64,000 bases of DNA from Calycina herbarum (GCA_001414485.1 LLEY01000043.1:310001-374000), one strand, 5' to 3'; shown: positions 33,580-47,200, counted from the first letter of the stretch. Made by a program: numbers and translations. Notes: generated by a model from the sequence alone, not told the origin.

Positions 33580-34905
33580 TTACGTCTTCCCAACCCAACT
33601 CCTATCGTCCATTTTCCCTGTCGCCTTGGGACCTTCTTCGGCCCACGTCTCCGCCAGTCCTTGTTTTGGGTCCTCATCAGGATATCCCAAAGTTTTCCTG
33701 ACCTTCAACACCTCCATTCGAACCCGCAATGTGACTTCTTTCCTCAAAGCCTGGGCTTCAGCCGAGTGCTTCAACCCCTCCGTCAATTCGCCCATACTCC
33801 ATTCCTGCGAGACTCCCTTCTTATCCAAAGCCTTCCTCTGTAAATCAACAAGCTTTTTCCACTTGTCCCTCAATTCCCCAAACACCTTCTCCCCATCGAC
33901 CTTCTCACCAAACACAATTTTTATATCTTTCCCAGCTCGAGGTAGGAAACGCGGGAATGTTCGAGCTTCGTGCATTATTTGTTGGTTTCCGTCGATGAAG
34001 ATGGGGACTATTTCGGGGAGGGGATCGGATTCGAGGATTAAACGTGAGACTCCCCATTTGAAATATCTCATCGTCTTTTTTGGGTGTTGGTGTACGCGAC
34101 CTTCGGGGAAAATATGAATCCAAGCATGTTTGTTTGAGGGGTATATAGAAGGGGCTGTGAATGAATCTTGGCCATTTGTGGTGTAGGTGAAAGCGCCCGA
34201 GGTAAAAGGATCGGAGAGGAGGGAGTCGGTGGAGAGAGGGTCTTTGAGGGTAAGAATTGGTCGAGCTGTCGTAGAGGTTTTCGGGAAGGGCTGCGAGGAG
34301 AGGAGACGGATTGCCTCGGTCATGGTGGGCTGGAAGGGTGTTCCGTGGGTGGAGTATGCGCCGCGATGGGTGGGAAGAACTTGTCCGTAGCTGAAGAAGG
34401 AAGAGAGCAATCTGCGAGAAGCAATTGGATTAGCATTTGAACGCCGCGGATAGAATGAGGGCACGCACTTGTTCTTGAAGCAGATATCATAGCTTCCTAA
34501 GCTCCATCTATGATTCGAAGGGTTGAAGCCGTATTTCAGAGGCAGCACACCCCATATTAAAGGATCATCGATTCTGCAGAATGACCCATGAGCTCAAGTA
34601 TATTCGAGGGATCGCATATGCCAAACGTACACGCTGACATGATTTGAAACTATTCACAAAACCTGTCAGTTACATTTCCCCGCGAAGCTTGGGCCGAAAT
34701 AAATACCGGTAATCAAGCCTCGTTCTCTCCCTTGAACGTCTTTTCTGCTGTCAAGAGTTTCCAGGAAACCTTCCAGACCAACAGTCTCCGTCCTATTCAA
34801 CCCCAAAAGAAAGCCCTTGGACAATGCGCCAGTTATTCCCATTATCAGCGAAGACGTAGTGCGGAATGGGAGAGTTGGGCTCGACGGAGGAGTTGGTGCA
34901 GACAT
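33580..34905 (-). CDS. TAZ1: Tafazzin, cardiolipin transacylase
   Basis: Mitochondrial phospholipid-lysophospholipid transacylase that remodels cardiolipin acyl chains. Exons 34707-34905, 34631-34649, 34469-34573 and 33580-34411 give 384 residues, close to other fungal tafazzins. The acyltransferase HX4D motif is in VSNHVSVIDDP; it is encoded across the 19-nt exon 2 and the start of exon 3, so the small exon is required. IHIFPEGRVHQ is the second acyltransferase motif, and IVPIFIDGNQQIM lies in the usual later strand. LGSYDICFKNK and GQVLPTHRG correspond to the tafazzin segment between them. An insert of about 60 Ser/Thr-rich residues before the FPEG motif is larger than in yeast Taz1. The gene is divergent from NOSIP with an 842 bp spacer. 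Confidence 0.95.
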
Positions 34906-35747
34906 GGTGGCGCCTTTGTGGTCGGAACTATCTCATTTCGAATTAAAGGAGTGGAGTGAAGTGCAGAGTAGCAATGAAAGGTAAAAGAAAGATTATAGGA
35001 AAGAATCGAGGATGAGGAAACGGCGTGGTATCGCAAGAGAGAGAGAGAAATCATTGCCCACGTCATGGACGAGTTCTGGATCTGCAGGGGAGAAGAAGGC
35101 TTGGCATGGATAATTATTCGACCGCTTCCGATGCAGGGGTGTAGTGTATGTAGACTGAGGCTGGTGGATTTTTGACGACGCCTCCTTTAAAGTATATCCC
35201 CCGCGCGCTCTCTCTTACAACAACTTGGAAGTGCATTAATCTCCCATAAACGCACCCGAGTCTCTTACCCAACCGGCCCTCGAATTAAACAACTCGAACT
35301 GGCCTTTAAAATAGGCATTTCTGAATCGAGACAACGGTCATCTCAGCCACAACATTTTCCCGAATACCTTCATCGCTATATCCCAGCCCTACGACTTTCT
35401 CATCATTTGTCCCGAAGCAACAGAACTCTTTGTATGTAACTCTTATACAGATCCCTACTCTTCGACAGAATGAATCAAAGTCGCTAGAGCTTTCTTTATG
35501 ATCTCATAAATCTTGTCCCCGCGGCATATTTGTTGATAAACTCATCTTTTTTTTCCCCTTCATGTTTATTCAAACACCTTCATTCTTCACTTCTAAACTT
35601 TTCTTTATTTCTTCACCTTTTCCCCCGGCTTTATTCGAAATTAACCTTCTTTTTCCACTATCCCAAGTCTAACAGATCATAGCAAAATCGGTCCGAGTGT
35701 GCACTGCCATCTCTCTATCTCACGTAAGAAAAGAAAACCCCTCTACA
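34906..35747. promoter_or_regulatory. Divergent region between tafazzin and NOSIP
   Basis: 842 bp between start codons. 35560-35650 is strongly CT-rich and likely the transcription start zone of NOSIP. A GAGA-type stretch just upstream of tafazzin (35035-35050) mirrors this. No TATA box recognised. Confidence 0.5.
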
Positions 35748-36918
35748 ATGTCTCACAGTAATAATCCAACCCCCTCACTTCAAAATATGACTAACATCTC
35801 ATCAGGCAAGAGAAATACATCTCGCGCAGTCTTCACCTCACATGAAAGATCTCTCGCAAAATCAGCCTGGAACTCAACAAGCGCCCGCCTCTCCAGAGAT
35901 TCATTCCTCCCATTCGCATCATGTCGTCTATGTCTCCTTCCAGCTAGAGAGCCAGTCTCGTGTTCTCACGGAGACATCTTCTGCAGAGAATGTGCTCTAA
36001 GTAACATTCTAGCGCAAAAGAAAGATATCAGACGTCTTGAAAAAGTGAAAGAAGCTGAAGATAAGGAAACGAATGAAGATATTAATCGTGCTGAGGATGA
36101 GGCTAAGAAGAGAGCTGTTGAGGAGTTTGAGAAGGTCCAGATGGGGTTAGAGGCGAAATTGGGAAGTTCGTCCACCAGCAAAATTGTTGGGCGAGAGGAG
36201 GGGAAGATTATGGTTGAAGAAGCTGTGGAGGGGAAGAGAGGCGAGAAGAGAAAGTTTGAGCTTGACGAAGATGAACTTCTTCGAATCGCAAGAGAGGAGA
36301 GAACGAAAGCCAGAAAGGCGATTGATGACGAAAAGGTATGTAATCCCCTCCCAAAATATCGTTGGATAACCCTAATCTCCAGCATAGGCTGCGAAAACAA
36401 CCCTCCCCTCCTTCTGGGTCCCTTCAATCACACCCTCATCAAACACAAAATCAACACTACACAACATCGCAAAAAAGGTCAAACTATCACCAGTCTGCCC
36501 CGCATCTCCAGCAGACAAGCCCCACAATTACTCCCTCCACGCCCTCGTAACAGTAGCATTCAGTGAAGAAAAAGATACCGCCACCGGAACAAATCAGAGA
36601 ATATGTCCATCATGCAAGAAAGCATTGAGCAACACCTCCAAAGCTATGCTTGCAAAACCATGTGGACATGTTCTTTGCAAAAACTGCGTTAGCAAATTCA
36701 TGACTGCTTCTGGGGTTCATGATCCTCACGCACCGGAGGTTGATCAGAATCAGGTTCTGTGTTATGTTTGTGAAGCGGATATTACGGAGAGACCAGAGAG
36801 TAAGGCGAGCAAGGGGAAGGTTTCGCCGGGGTTGGTGGAGATTAAGAGTGATGGGACAGGATTCTCGGGGGCGGGGAGTAATACTGTTGAGAGGACGGGG
36901 GTTGCGTTTCAGTGCTGA
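35748..36918 (+). CDS. NOSIP-like RING/U-box protein
   Basis: Homologue of nitric oxide synthase-interacting protein, a nuclear E3 ubiquitin ligase associated with spliceosome components. Exons 35748-35757, 35806-36335 and 36388-36918 give 356 residues. The first exon is only 10 nt; its removal of a 48 bp intron produces MSHSKRNTSRAVFTSHE, the conserved NOSIP start, whereas reading through would insert 16 unrelated residues. The N-terminal split U-box has CRLCLLPAREPVSCSHGDIF and CREC. The middle is a Lys/Glu coiled coil, and the C-terminal ring has CPSCKKAL, KPCGHVLCKNCVSKF and CYVCEADI. The third exon restores KTTLPSFWVPSITP, also typical. Assigned from the arrangement of both ring halves and the N-terminal motif. 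Confidence 0.92.
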
Positions 36919-39908
36919 GGTAGTGTATTGTATTTGAGGTTACGAATCAATACCTACTTTGTATGAGAAGATGAGAAGATGAGAAGAGTCCACCTGCTTC
37001 CATACTTGTACCTGATGTTTAAGTGGGTCAAGTCCACAACATCTGTCGAGAAAGAGAGAATAGACGGAGGAACCAATCGCTGGTACACCTAGTATAAAAT
37101 AGACCCCACTCGCAGCCTCTCATTCTCAATTAATCCTCACCCCAATAATATCAGACGACATGGGGTGCTTCTTCGAAATCCAAAGACCATGAACCTTTCA
37201 CGTTAGAATATGTGCTCGCGACAAAATCTCGCAGCCTAGAAATTCTCGAAAACCCAGCGAGCACTTCAAGATGCTTACAATTACGCACAAGTTATCCTTT
37301 CGACAATAACTCAAAATTCGACGGCAAAACCACTAGAAAATTTCTGTGAGATAATCAAGAGGTCTTCCGAATGTGACGGACCGGTCGGTGTGCGTGTTTG
37401 TGCACGTTTGTGTAGGTACGTGTGTGCAAAAGATCCGCTTACTGCCTTGTAGGCAGATGGATCCTTCTGGTAAGTTCTGAGGTCTTTTATCATTTTCATT
37501 CCTCCATCGGCACAGTCTGGATTGGCTTCTAGATACATTTAGAATTGAGCACGCGACCCGAGGGGATGCGTTTCTTGAGAGTTCTCCAAGGATTTGTTCT
37601 GTCACAGACTATTCACAGACTCTTCCTTACAAGTCTGTGGGATTCTTCGAGTAGAAATGCTGGTATCTGTATCAATATCTTCCCAATTTGCGACAATGAC
37701 ATATTCTCAGGTTAATTGCGTCTTACTTATTGCTCATCGTCACCTCCTAGCCTCTACTCCAATACTCACCCATCACAGCCTCCCTTCCCCTTCCAGCTAA
37801 ATTAGCCCCAAAGTCCCTCTCAGTTAATCCAGTTCCTCCCCAGGGACCACAAAACTTAAAAGTTCGATAAGCAAGTCAAGCGTCAATGGATAAATATGTT
37901 CACAAAAGCACTTGGTTCAAAAACGAAATAAACTACCCGGACTAGTAAGGGTTTGGAGGTTTATTTGTTCTTTGCTTTTTCCAAGAGGCGGGAAGAAGGG
38001 TGTAGAGTCACTTAATAATGAGATTGATAATAGTGAGGTGAATTTTTTCAAAAACTACTTTCTATAAGAATAGCTCGCAGAAGCATAATCTCGCTTCGAC
38101 TTCAAAGAGGCCAGTACAAAAATATTATCCTTATTTGAAGATCTAGTGGAATATACCATATTTAAGAGATAAAGAGATGGAAATGATTTTACCAAATGTG
38201 TAAACACTTGGACTTTAGATATATATTTGTTACCTCAGAATTATAGAAAATTTGTATTATGCCACTATGTAAAGAAGTTCCACGATAAAATCCTAAAAGC
38301 TAATTCTTAGAAATACAAACACCAGTTATACAGCAGGACCCGAAGTTTACACTTTCCTGAGAGGCAACTGCGGAGTTGATTGTACATTAGATTGCTAGAA
38401 GAAAGTCTAGAAGTCGGGGTACATTGATATCTACATTTAAGTAGGGGTATGCATATATTTCCTTTTCGATACTACTTTAAAATTCGACAGCAAAATAATC
38501 ACGCTTTATTGTTCAAAGGGAGGTTATTACGATAATGTTTTAGCACCAAGCTGTAAAACACAATACCCTGGAGATCGAATTCTCAACATGGCTCAACTCT
38601 CTCCTAGACTCCCCTGGACTTTCTGTCACTTTTCCCTATTATGTACTAGCAACACCAGAAATTATCCTAAATAAAGCCCTTCACAGCTTTCTCACAAATC
38701 CATGCTTTTACTAGCTGACAAGACGAATTCAACACGAGAGATCACTCTTCTTTCGGCTCTCCGGCTCATGAAACTTTCTTAACAAACCAAATATTCTTCG
38801 GGTAAACTTTCTGAAGTCTGGTGGGGGGTATTGGAATATGGAGGCTTCTTGTGATTTTTAAATGTCTCTCATCTATATTCAAAGCTGCTATTGTAAGAGA
38901 TCATCTCTTCCCCTGCTTCCCTCTCAACGAAGTTTAAACAACTTATAGTTAGATATCGAATTAAACGACTACATGCTTCCTGCTGGTCCAATTAGAAAAA
39001 GGCCAATCTCACTGACTGTGATATTTCCTGGCAGATGGAGAGGCGAGATTTGCAAGAGATATTCAAGGTGGAAAGAAAAAAATGAGATTTGGGTTTGAAT
39101 GATGCTAGAAGCAAGAATCATTCAAAGTTGCTCCAATTCCCTCGACCACAAAAGGTCTCAAGAGCTCTGCTTCACGTTAGTAATCTTCCCAAACACCTGA
39201 TTTACTCGTGATTCATGAATGTAAACGAAAAAGCAGACATACTATTAATCCTGACACGGAAAGAACTATTCTCAGTAAGTGTTCTAGGCTCGGTTGCTAG
39301 ACACCGCGGTTGGCAAGAGCGACGCAGCCACGAAAGCGACGCCCCACCATGTGATCATCAAGTGGCTCATAAACTAAATCTACACGCTAGTGCTTCTGTA
39401 TATAAGAATTACTAAGGGACAAAAATTAAGCGAAGTTAGAACATAAGAAGTATTTTCGAAAGAATATACGTCTATAACAGCGAGTTGTCAACTTATCAAT
39501 AAAAAAATTATAGAGGATAACCTCTCTTTTCGCGTCAAGATCTTACAATGGATGGTATAAAACGGCGTCTCATTCTTTATTTACAGCTCTAAGTGAAATC
39601 CAAGTGAAGCATACATAATGTTTCCACACAGAAGACAATTATCATATGTATATACGTGAGAATTTTACTTACTGGTAGAACTAACTACAACAAGAAAAAC
39701 CAAGCAAATACTTGTGGGAAGCTACCTTCTATCAAATACCCCCACATATCATTGTTCAAACGGCTGATTTAAACCAGGAGCAAGCTTGAGATGGAAAGGA
39801 AAATTCATTTGTTGGCACTCAAGAAGGTTCCTGATCATTGACCAGGTCTACATATCAACTTCCAAGAACAGTTTATTTCCAAATTTACCAACACAGCCTA
39901 AACAAAAG
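36919..39908. other. 3 kb AT-rich gap, no gene seen
   Basis: Between the NOSIP stop and the SET gene stop. 37900-39800 is AT-rich with only short frames. A GT-rich word cluster at 37385-37430 (GTGTGCGTGTTTGTGC) is a minor simple repeat. No inverted repeats with clear ends were found. Confidence 0.5.
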
Positions 39909-41235
39909 TTACTTACTCCTTGCCATATAAGTCCAATGCGACTTCGCATCTCTAATCAAAGTGCGCATATCCTCAACATCATTATTCGCTCCCGGCCCAA
40001 ATCCCCCATCAACCCCTCTATTAACCATTCCACTCTCCAAACTCTTCACCGCGAATTCTTTGGCCTTCACTACATCCCCAACAGCATTATAAGCCAACGC
40101 AGCGAAAACATAGCTCATCGGTTTCGAAGAATCCAACTTTTCCTCGTCGTAAAGTTCCATTAACCACTCAGCCATTTCTGTGGAAGCGAAGGACTTCTCA
40201 CTCCAATCTGCCAAAGCGTCGTGGATATATCTGATTTGTTGGATTCTATTGTCGGAGACTTTTATCCCTCCTTGGGACTTGGAGCAGCAGGGGCATGTGC
40301 ATGTGAATCCCCAGACGTCGAGGAGGTGTTCTTGTCGCTCTGCTCGAGGGCGGAGGAGAGAGATGTAATTGATAGTGATTTCCTCACCAGCCTGGATGGT
40401 ACGTGATGCGTGGGTGGATTGTATTAGAGTGTTTGCATCATTGAAGTACATTGCATTTGGTCTGCAATCATGGTTCATATACTGCCTGGAATCAGCTTGT
40501 GCTTTTGCTTTCAAGTTTGGGAGAACTCACAGCTGTTTGGGGATAAATCAAAAAATGCTCATACCCCCCGATTTCCCCGAAAAATGAATTTGTATTGGCC
40601 CTCCCCATGATCTCATCCCCTTCAGTATGAGCAGCCATCGCCATGAATTCCACTCGAGTCTTATTTGGTAGTCGAGAGGCGGCGGAGTGTATATATTGGT
40701 ATCCCGCGGCTGAATCCAATGGAAAAGCATCACTTTGATAAACTCCCACGGGAGTCTCAGCCATTATCACATCTCCGAGCTCCAGCTTCCTGGTTGCAAA
40801 AAGTCCATTTCCACGACCTGCGATATTGCGGACTTCATATGGAGGGTTGGAAAACTCATTTACATGGGAGGGTAGTTCTTTTTTTGTGAAGTATGGTTTA
40901 TCAAGGAGAGTGTTGGCAATTTTTGAGGATGTGAGGAATGATATTCCTCGACCGTTGGCAAAGTTGCTGTTGGTGTAGACGCAATATGTTTCGTTGTTGC
41001 TGGCTTTGGGCATGCATTTTGGTTCTTGTGTCCATGGAGTACCTGCTTCCGGTTTCTTCTTCAAGTGACCACACACAGCTCGTCTGTCTTCAAGGATAGC
41101 TTGGGAACGCAGTAAGAGGGTGTCCTTCTCTCTAAAACTGCAGATATTGTCCAGAGAATTCAGAGTAATGAGCTGACGAGCCTGTGCAAGAGTGGTGCTA
41201 GCAAGAACCAACAGCCCTGTACCTCGGAAGTGCAT
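39909..41235 (-). CDS. SET-domain protein with signal peptide
   Basis: Exons 40531-41235 and 39909-40481 give 425 residues. The N-terminus MHFRGTGLLVLASTTLAQA is a likely signal peptide, followed by a Cys-containing spacer. The SET domain starts near residue 135 with VRNIAGRGNGLFATRKLELG. It continues with the pseudoknot YMNHDCRPNA and GEEITINYISLL, and ends with a post-SET cluster CTCPCC. The intron (GTGAGT..GGCAG) is placed so that IYPQTAYMNHDC is continuous, aligning with the common P-x-x-[AS]-x-x-NHxCRPN. The catalytic framework is thus complete, yet the protein seems routed to the secretory pathway, where no histone is expected. Such secreted SET proteins form families in filamentous fungi; their substrate is unknown. 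Gene flanked by AT-rich gaps. Confidence 0.85.
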
Positions 41236-44200
41236 GTTGAAGTTCGATGAAATGGGAAAAATATGACGGAGTAAAAAATTGGTGAAATAGATGTTTTGGA
41301 AGAAACATGCGGGGAGCTTCTTACTTTTGAAGCAGATTGACCCCAGGAATGTCTAATGTTTCAACTTTGTCTGATGATGTCGCTTTGACGAACAAACAAC
41401 CAAGTGTAAGTTTCGAAACACCATCGCGAGGACACTCAGATGGTGGTCGGACTTCACGTGTTTTAATTATTATGTAAGACTGAACTTCAATTAGGAAAAC
41501 CTGTCGAAATATAAAAGCTGGTGTCGGAAAAAAGTGATGATAATCCTCAACTTGACTCTGAATTTCCTAAAGGTCGCTTCGGAGGTAACGGTCGCCTTGA
41601 CAAAATAAATCAGTAAAAAGCAAAGTTCAAATTTCTGTTTATTCTCCAGCTGGTTGATTCCAACTTACAGTGAGTTGCGAATTAAGCTTCCCTTTTAACG
41701 ATATTTTATAAACCGTGCGTTTTTAGAAAATTTCTTATTTCTTAGATACTCTTTCCCTCTTTACTTAATAACAACGTATGTTATTATATCCCTAAGAACA
41801 GCAAATAAGAGCTCTATACCCCCTTTCTTACTCTACAAACTTTTTAGGAAGAAAACAGATACTTTTATATACCTCTAAATTTTTATAGGGTCTTAGCAGA
41901 GATTACATAACTTTATAGGGGTGTAAAAAATTTTCTTACGAAAAGGGGTTTTCTAAGAATTAACTATTACTAAGTCTATTCTTATTATACTTGCTTAGAT
42001 ATAGTAATAAATAGAGAGGAGGTATAAGAAGATATAGCAGTTCTTTCTAGCTAGGTCTTATATCTTAAAAAGTACTTTAGTTTTCTGTTTTCTAAAATAA
42101 ATAAGGAAAAAACCTAGGAAGAAAAAAGCACGGTTTACAAAAAAAGTGTCAAAAAGGAAGCTTAATTCGCAACTCACTGTAGCGAGAACTAGAGAAAGAA
42201 ACAAAGACTATTTCAAATTCCAAGCAACGAATAATGAGCAGTGGAAGAGGATGAAGCCAGATGGAGTGTTTTTGACAACATCGCTCTTCTTTCGCCTGAT
42301 GAGTTGGCTGAAATCGAAACTAGCAGTAATGATATCTGTCAAGATGGCCATCATCGGGGTTACAAAAATTCGTGGCTATAACAACAAACCTAAAAGAATT
42401 AAGATGGCACTTTCAAGAATAATTAAAGTTATGTTACGAATCGTGACTAAACAATTAAGGCAAGAGTGTACATATGTTTTGATTTTGATCAGTCATAAAA
42501 CCTCGCTCCCGCTTTTTTCAGACAGCTCGAACATTTCTCTAAACAATCAAACACGACCAGGAATATGCTGAGAGTGGAAGAGATGAATAAAGAGACAAGT
42601 AATTCACATTCCCTCTCGAAATTATACAAAAACATGGAAAGATCCAACTGTCTATTTTATCCACTTCAACAAATCGAGTTGAGAGTACAAGTGCTTAGAG
42701 AGTTAGTATTTCTAAGCTCTCAGGTTTCCAGTGCCCAGAATCGACGATCGTAAGGCCAAAAATCCAAAGACATCTCCCAAGGACCGAAGTTCTCAAAAGT
42801 AAAATTGTGACAGCCCCTCGCCCCACCCCCGCTGGAGCTCCCTCGGTCAAATCGACAATCATAGAAACAAAACTTCAAAGATTTGCAGCTCCGCTTATTC
42901 GAAGTCTTCCTCCTCTTTAGAATCAAGCCAAAGAGTCTTCCGTCGCCCGCAAGACACGTTCAAAAACCACTTTTCAAAGAACTTTCTCTTCCCCACTATT
43001 CATCTCTCCATTCAGTCCACCGGCAATTATTTCGACCAGGCGAGACAATAAATTGTTTCCCACCCGAAAAGCCTCGAGAGATGATTCCGAGTGCAGTGTC
43101 GATTGAGACACAAAATCAATATTTGCTTGATATCCTTAGCTCAAGCTCCATTTCCAAAAACAACTAAAAATATCCACAGCTGCCGACTACTGCCAACTGT
43201 ATTTCTCAGCCCACTTGGACAGAGAGCGCGAGACTAATTCATCCTCAGACAGGTGTCGAGAAGAGAGCTACTCGCAGGAATAAAGTGATGGGCTGCCATG
43301 TGATGATATAACTCACTATCTTCCACATTTCACAACTAATCACTGGAGAATACTAGCAATTTAGCACGACAGACGCCACATAATAACACGTCATAGTCTC
43401 AATAATACTCGGGGAAGCTTAAATGGTAGATAGTCGCGCACCCCCCTCGCGGGAACCTTGGGCGGCAACCCATACCATTTCCAAAATACTCAGCAGCTGT
43501 CAAAAAAGCCACTCAGCCGTAACTCCCAAGACTGCTGCGATTCCAAATGTCCTCTGCCGTTGTCAAAATAATGTCAATAAGTAAGAAGATAGTTCGCATT
43601 ACCCCGCACGCCAGTCAGTTAAGCCGCGGTCACAAGCCAAAAAGTGACAAGTAAACCAACTAACATTGTTCAGCTAAGCAACTCCCGCGGAGATGCTCGA
43701 CATAACTATTGACAAGAGCTTGGGACTTGGTGGATTTCTCAGGAAGCCATCTCTTGAAGTCAGAATCCAACATTAGTCAAGATATAAGCCAACTCCACCC
43801 CAAAAATGAAGGTCTGAAAGAACTGTACATAGAAATCCCCGCTTACTTAAACCAGAGAATCTTCATTTCCTAGTCCCAACTTGCAATTGCGAACCTCAAA
43901 GAAGTAATTTCATCGACGGTCGATGTAGGTACAGTCAACACAGTACCGACGTCAAAAACGTTAGCCAAAAATCTAACGCTTGTTGAGATTCCAACTAAAT
44001 TCGCGCGAACCGTACAAAGAAATCTCCGCTTGGGTAGACTACCAAAGCTCCGTATTTCTTAGTTATATCTACCAACCTCGAAGAAGTAATGTCATCGAGA
44101 ATCGACAGAAGCACGTATTTCAAAGGCACTAGCTAAGATATAACGTAAGAGAATCGAAAAGCAAATGAAAAAAAGGAAAATAAGGACTCCGAGAGAATAA

Positions 44201-47200
44201 CAGCAGGTGGACACAGTGGCTAGAGAAATACACCAAGTATCTCCTCCCCGCTAAGGAAGAGAGACAGCAAGTTTCAAGTGGACAAAATGAGGTCAAAGAC
44301 AAAGACTGGACTCCTTTTGGCCCAAGCCAATAATGGCCATCTTGTCGATAACGAGACCCTCTTGATACGAGGCAACCTTTGAGGTTGGCAAATGGAGACG
44401 GGGATTTTGATGGCGTTGAGCTAAGGGATTTAGCACCAACGCTAACCCCTAGAACTCACTTGATCGATGAAAACATCATTGATTCGTTGTGGATGAACCC
44501 TAATGATAGATTTCCGACAACAGTTCAACCTTATTGTTAGCAAGAAAAGAGGACGCACCCCCTTACCTCTCCTGCGTCCCGGGATTCACAGATATTCCAA
44601 CTCGAGGGTTGCCACATGGTTGGCGCACATTTTTAATTTAAGGGCATGCTTCCCCGAGTCTCACGACTTGAACACTAAGTGAGCGAGAAAAGAGCGTGCG
44701 TTACCATCAGGATGGCAACCAGATGCAGTTTTCCGTTCGGTTGCAAGTGACGAGCTGGAGTTAAGAAAGCATCACTCCGGTGGCAACCAGTCGTCATTCC
44801 CATGGGGATTCCATGCAGATGTTCCACTCCCGCGTGTAAAGTATTGTGGCAATGGTTTCTTGGGAGTGGAATTCAGCATCGACTGACATGCCTGTTTCGG
44901 GTACGTGTAGACTCAATGTTGACAAGTTGACATGAGCCAAAATAGGGGTGGTGGCAGTGCCTGGGCTTCAGGCACGTCCGAAACTTCGCTTTCCTCAGAA
45001 GCTTTTCCCAAACACTTACTGTCAAAATTCAGACAGCTGTCGTTCACCCAGGTACCAGAGGCGCTAAAGACCCCAGAATCAAGGCTGTGCAAATTCCAGA
45101 CGCCTGGGGGGGCCACGACATCGAGATTCAGCTTATGCTTTTTGAAATCGGTACAACACCGCGAGCGGCTTCATCCCAAGCTCCGCATTACCATGATCCC
45201 GGAAGTGTTTCTTCGTCTCGTCCTTGGGTAACAATGGACAATGGTCATGCAAGCTCCCAGAATGAACAGCGGGGTTGTGATTCTTGTGTTTCTGGGAATG
45301 CGTGGGGGAGATTTCAAGGCCCAGTAATTCGTTTGCAGACCAGAAGATTCCCAGGTGGCTTGCGTGAGATGCAGCTTCCCACGAGCCCTCTGCATGTACA
45401 CAGCGTGCTGCACCAACGAGTCAACGGCTCCAATGCTGAATCTTGCGTCTTATGTGGTACTGTCACAACAGCTTTTTAAATTTCGCAGACCGATATGGAG
45501 ATCAGCGTTATCTTGTTGCCATGGTTCTGGTGATCAGGGAGCACCAGTTAGACGACGCTACGCAAAGTCGGCGACCTGAGTTGACGTTTCTTGCCCCTTT
45601 TGACCCAGGAACCTCCCTTTCTGCCCTTTCTGCCATTTAAACTTCCTAGACAGTACAATATGACCTTGACAGCATTAGTACGGATGTCAAAGTCGGCAGA
45701 CGGCTCCATTCCGTCCGCTATACAATGCTCCGCTAGATCACTAATGGGTGTGTAGTCCCAAAATGGGGATTGGACGCCACTCTGCGCGAGTCCGTAAGTG
45801 ATCGTGCCGCTCGAGGACGAGGCAATCGAGGCATGATACTTGACCATTTCTCCCGACAGGTTGGTTATTCCCAAGGCTTCAAAGGCGAATTGCATCAAGA
45901 GAGGTCTTTCTCAAATCCCAGAAAGTGCAAAAGGAATGCGAGAAGCCGTTGGGTGGACCGACGGGAAAGTCGTACAGTCTGCATATGGCGTTCCGAAACC
46001 AGGGACCTTCTGGCCGAAAACCCCAAGATGCCGTTCCGGCTCCATGGGATGGTGTGTCACGGAGCAGTACGGAGTGGTACTTGTATGGTACACACTACAC
46101 TCAGCCTCCACGAATCCACGAGTCTTCCGTGCAGAGCCATTTATCCCATATATTTTACCCACCAGTCTGTGAATCGTGCCGCCTGCCGCCAGCCGTCTCT
46201 TGCTGCTAGATTGGCGACTACATCACAGACATCGTGGATCTGGCAGATATTGACTTCTGGGTTTGGTATGTTGCTGTAAGTACTCCAGTCCCTCCGTACG
46301 TAGTCCGGATGGAGTACTAGATCTGCATCTGGAGAGAAAGGCAGGGGTTTTCTCCAAGGTTGGTCCTAAAAACCCGGGAAAATGTAATGTGATGCCTAAG
46401 TGCGGCACTCCAACTCCAGATAGAGATCTAGTATGTCTGGGATAAGGACTTGGCAGGAAAATTGTTAATATTGACACTCTTTTGGCCGATGTCAGGCCGT
46501 TCTAGCATGCTGTTTAAATGCCTGGGAAGGAGGGAAGAAGGCTGCCGTCTCAAAAGTCCTGTTAGCGTGCTCCAATTTTCAGTCTTGTCGTCCCCTACCG
46601 GATGGATGTCTCGCCTACTGACAAAAGTGCTGTGCGTGTGGAAAGATTCTCCCAGAGAAAGCTGCTGCCATCGGCCCCCTCCAGGTTGCGCGGAGGACGG
46701 ATAGAACGATGACACAGAGAGGGAGGGGGATCTGCAGGTGAAATGGTACCCGAGTGCCAACAGTAGCGTTGTAGAAGTAGTGGCAGTTGGGGGCGGGCAT
46801 TTTGGCAGGTTGCAGGCGCAGGGTCTGGGTGTTTGGATGTTTGGGATCTGTGGGGATCTGACAGCGTTTTGATGTTGATATCCTGGAAACTTCACTCTTT
46901 CACCCTGTTTGTGGCACGATGCAGGTGCAAGGAATTCCCGATGTGGACGAGCTTGCGAAAATGGCTTCAGGGTTCCCAAAAGCACGACGATTGACAGCCG
47001 ATATTCGAGTCCGTGATTGGTTGTCGACGTTGCAGCATGCCGTGACAGGTGGTTGACAAGGCTTGGGCGGGGGAAGGGGTTGGAAACCAGGGCTTTTCCG
47101 TTGCAGGACCTGTATGAGTAGCACGATCTGAACAAAAACTGATGTGTTTTTTCCGTGTCCGTGTCGTTTTGTGATGTTGTTTTGTTTTGTTTTCCCCCCT

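Noticed and set aside
45548..45898. Minus-strand frame with protein-like composition
   Set aside because: A stop precedes it closely, upstream exons could not be found, and I recognise no family; kept only as part of the unassigned stretch.
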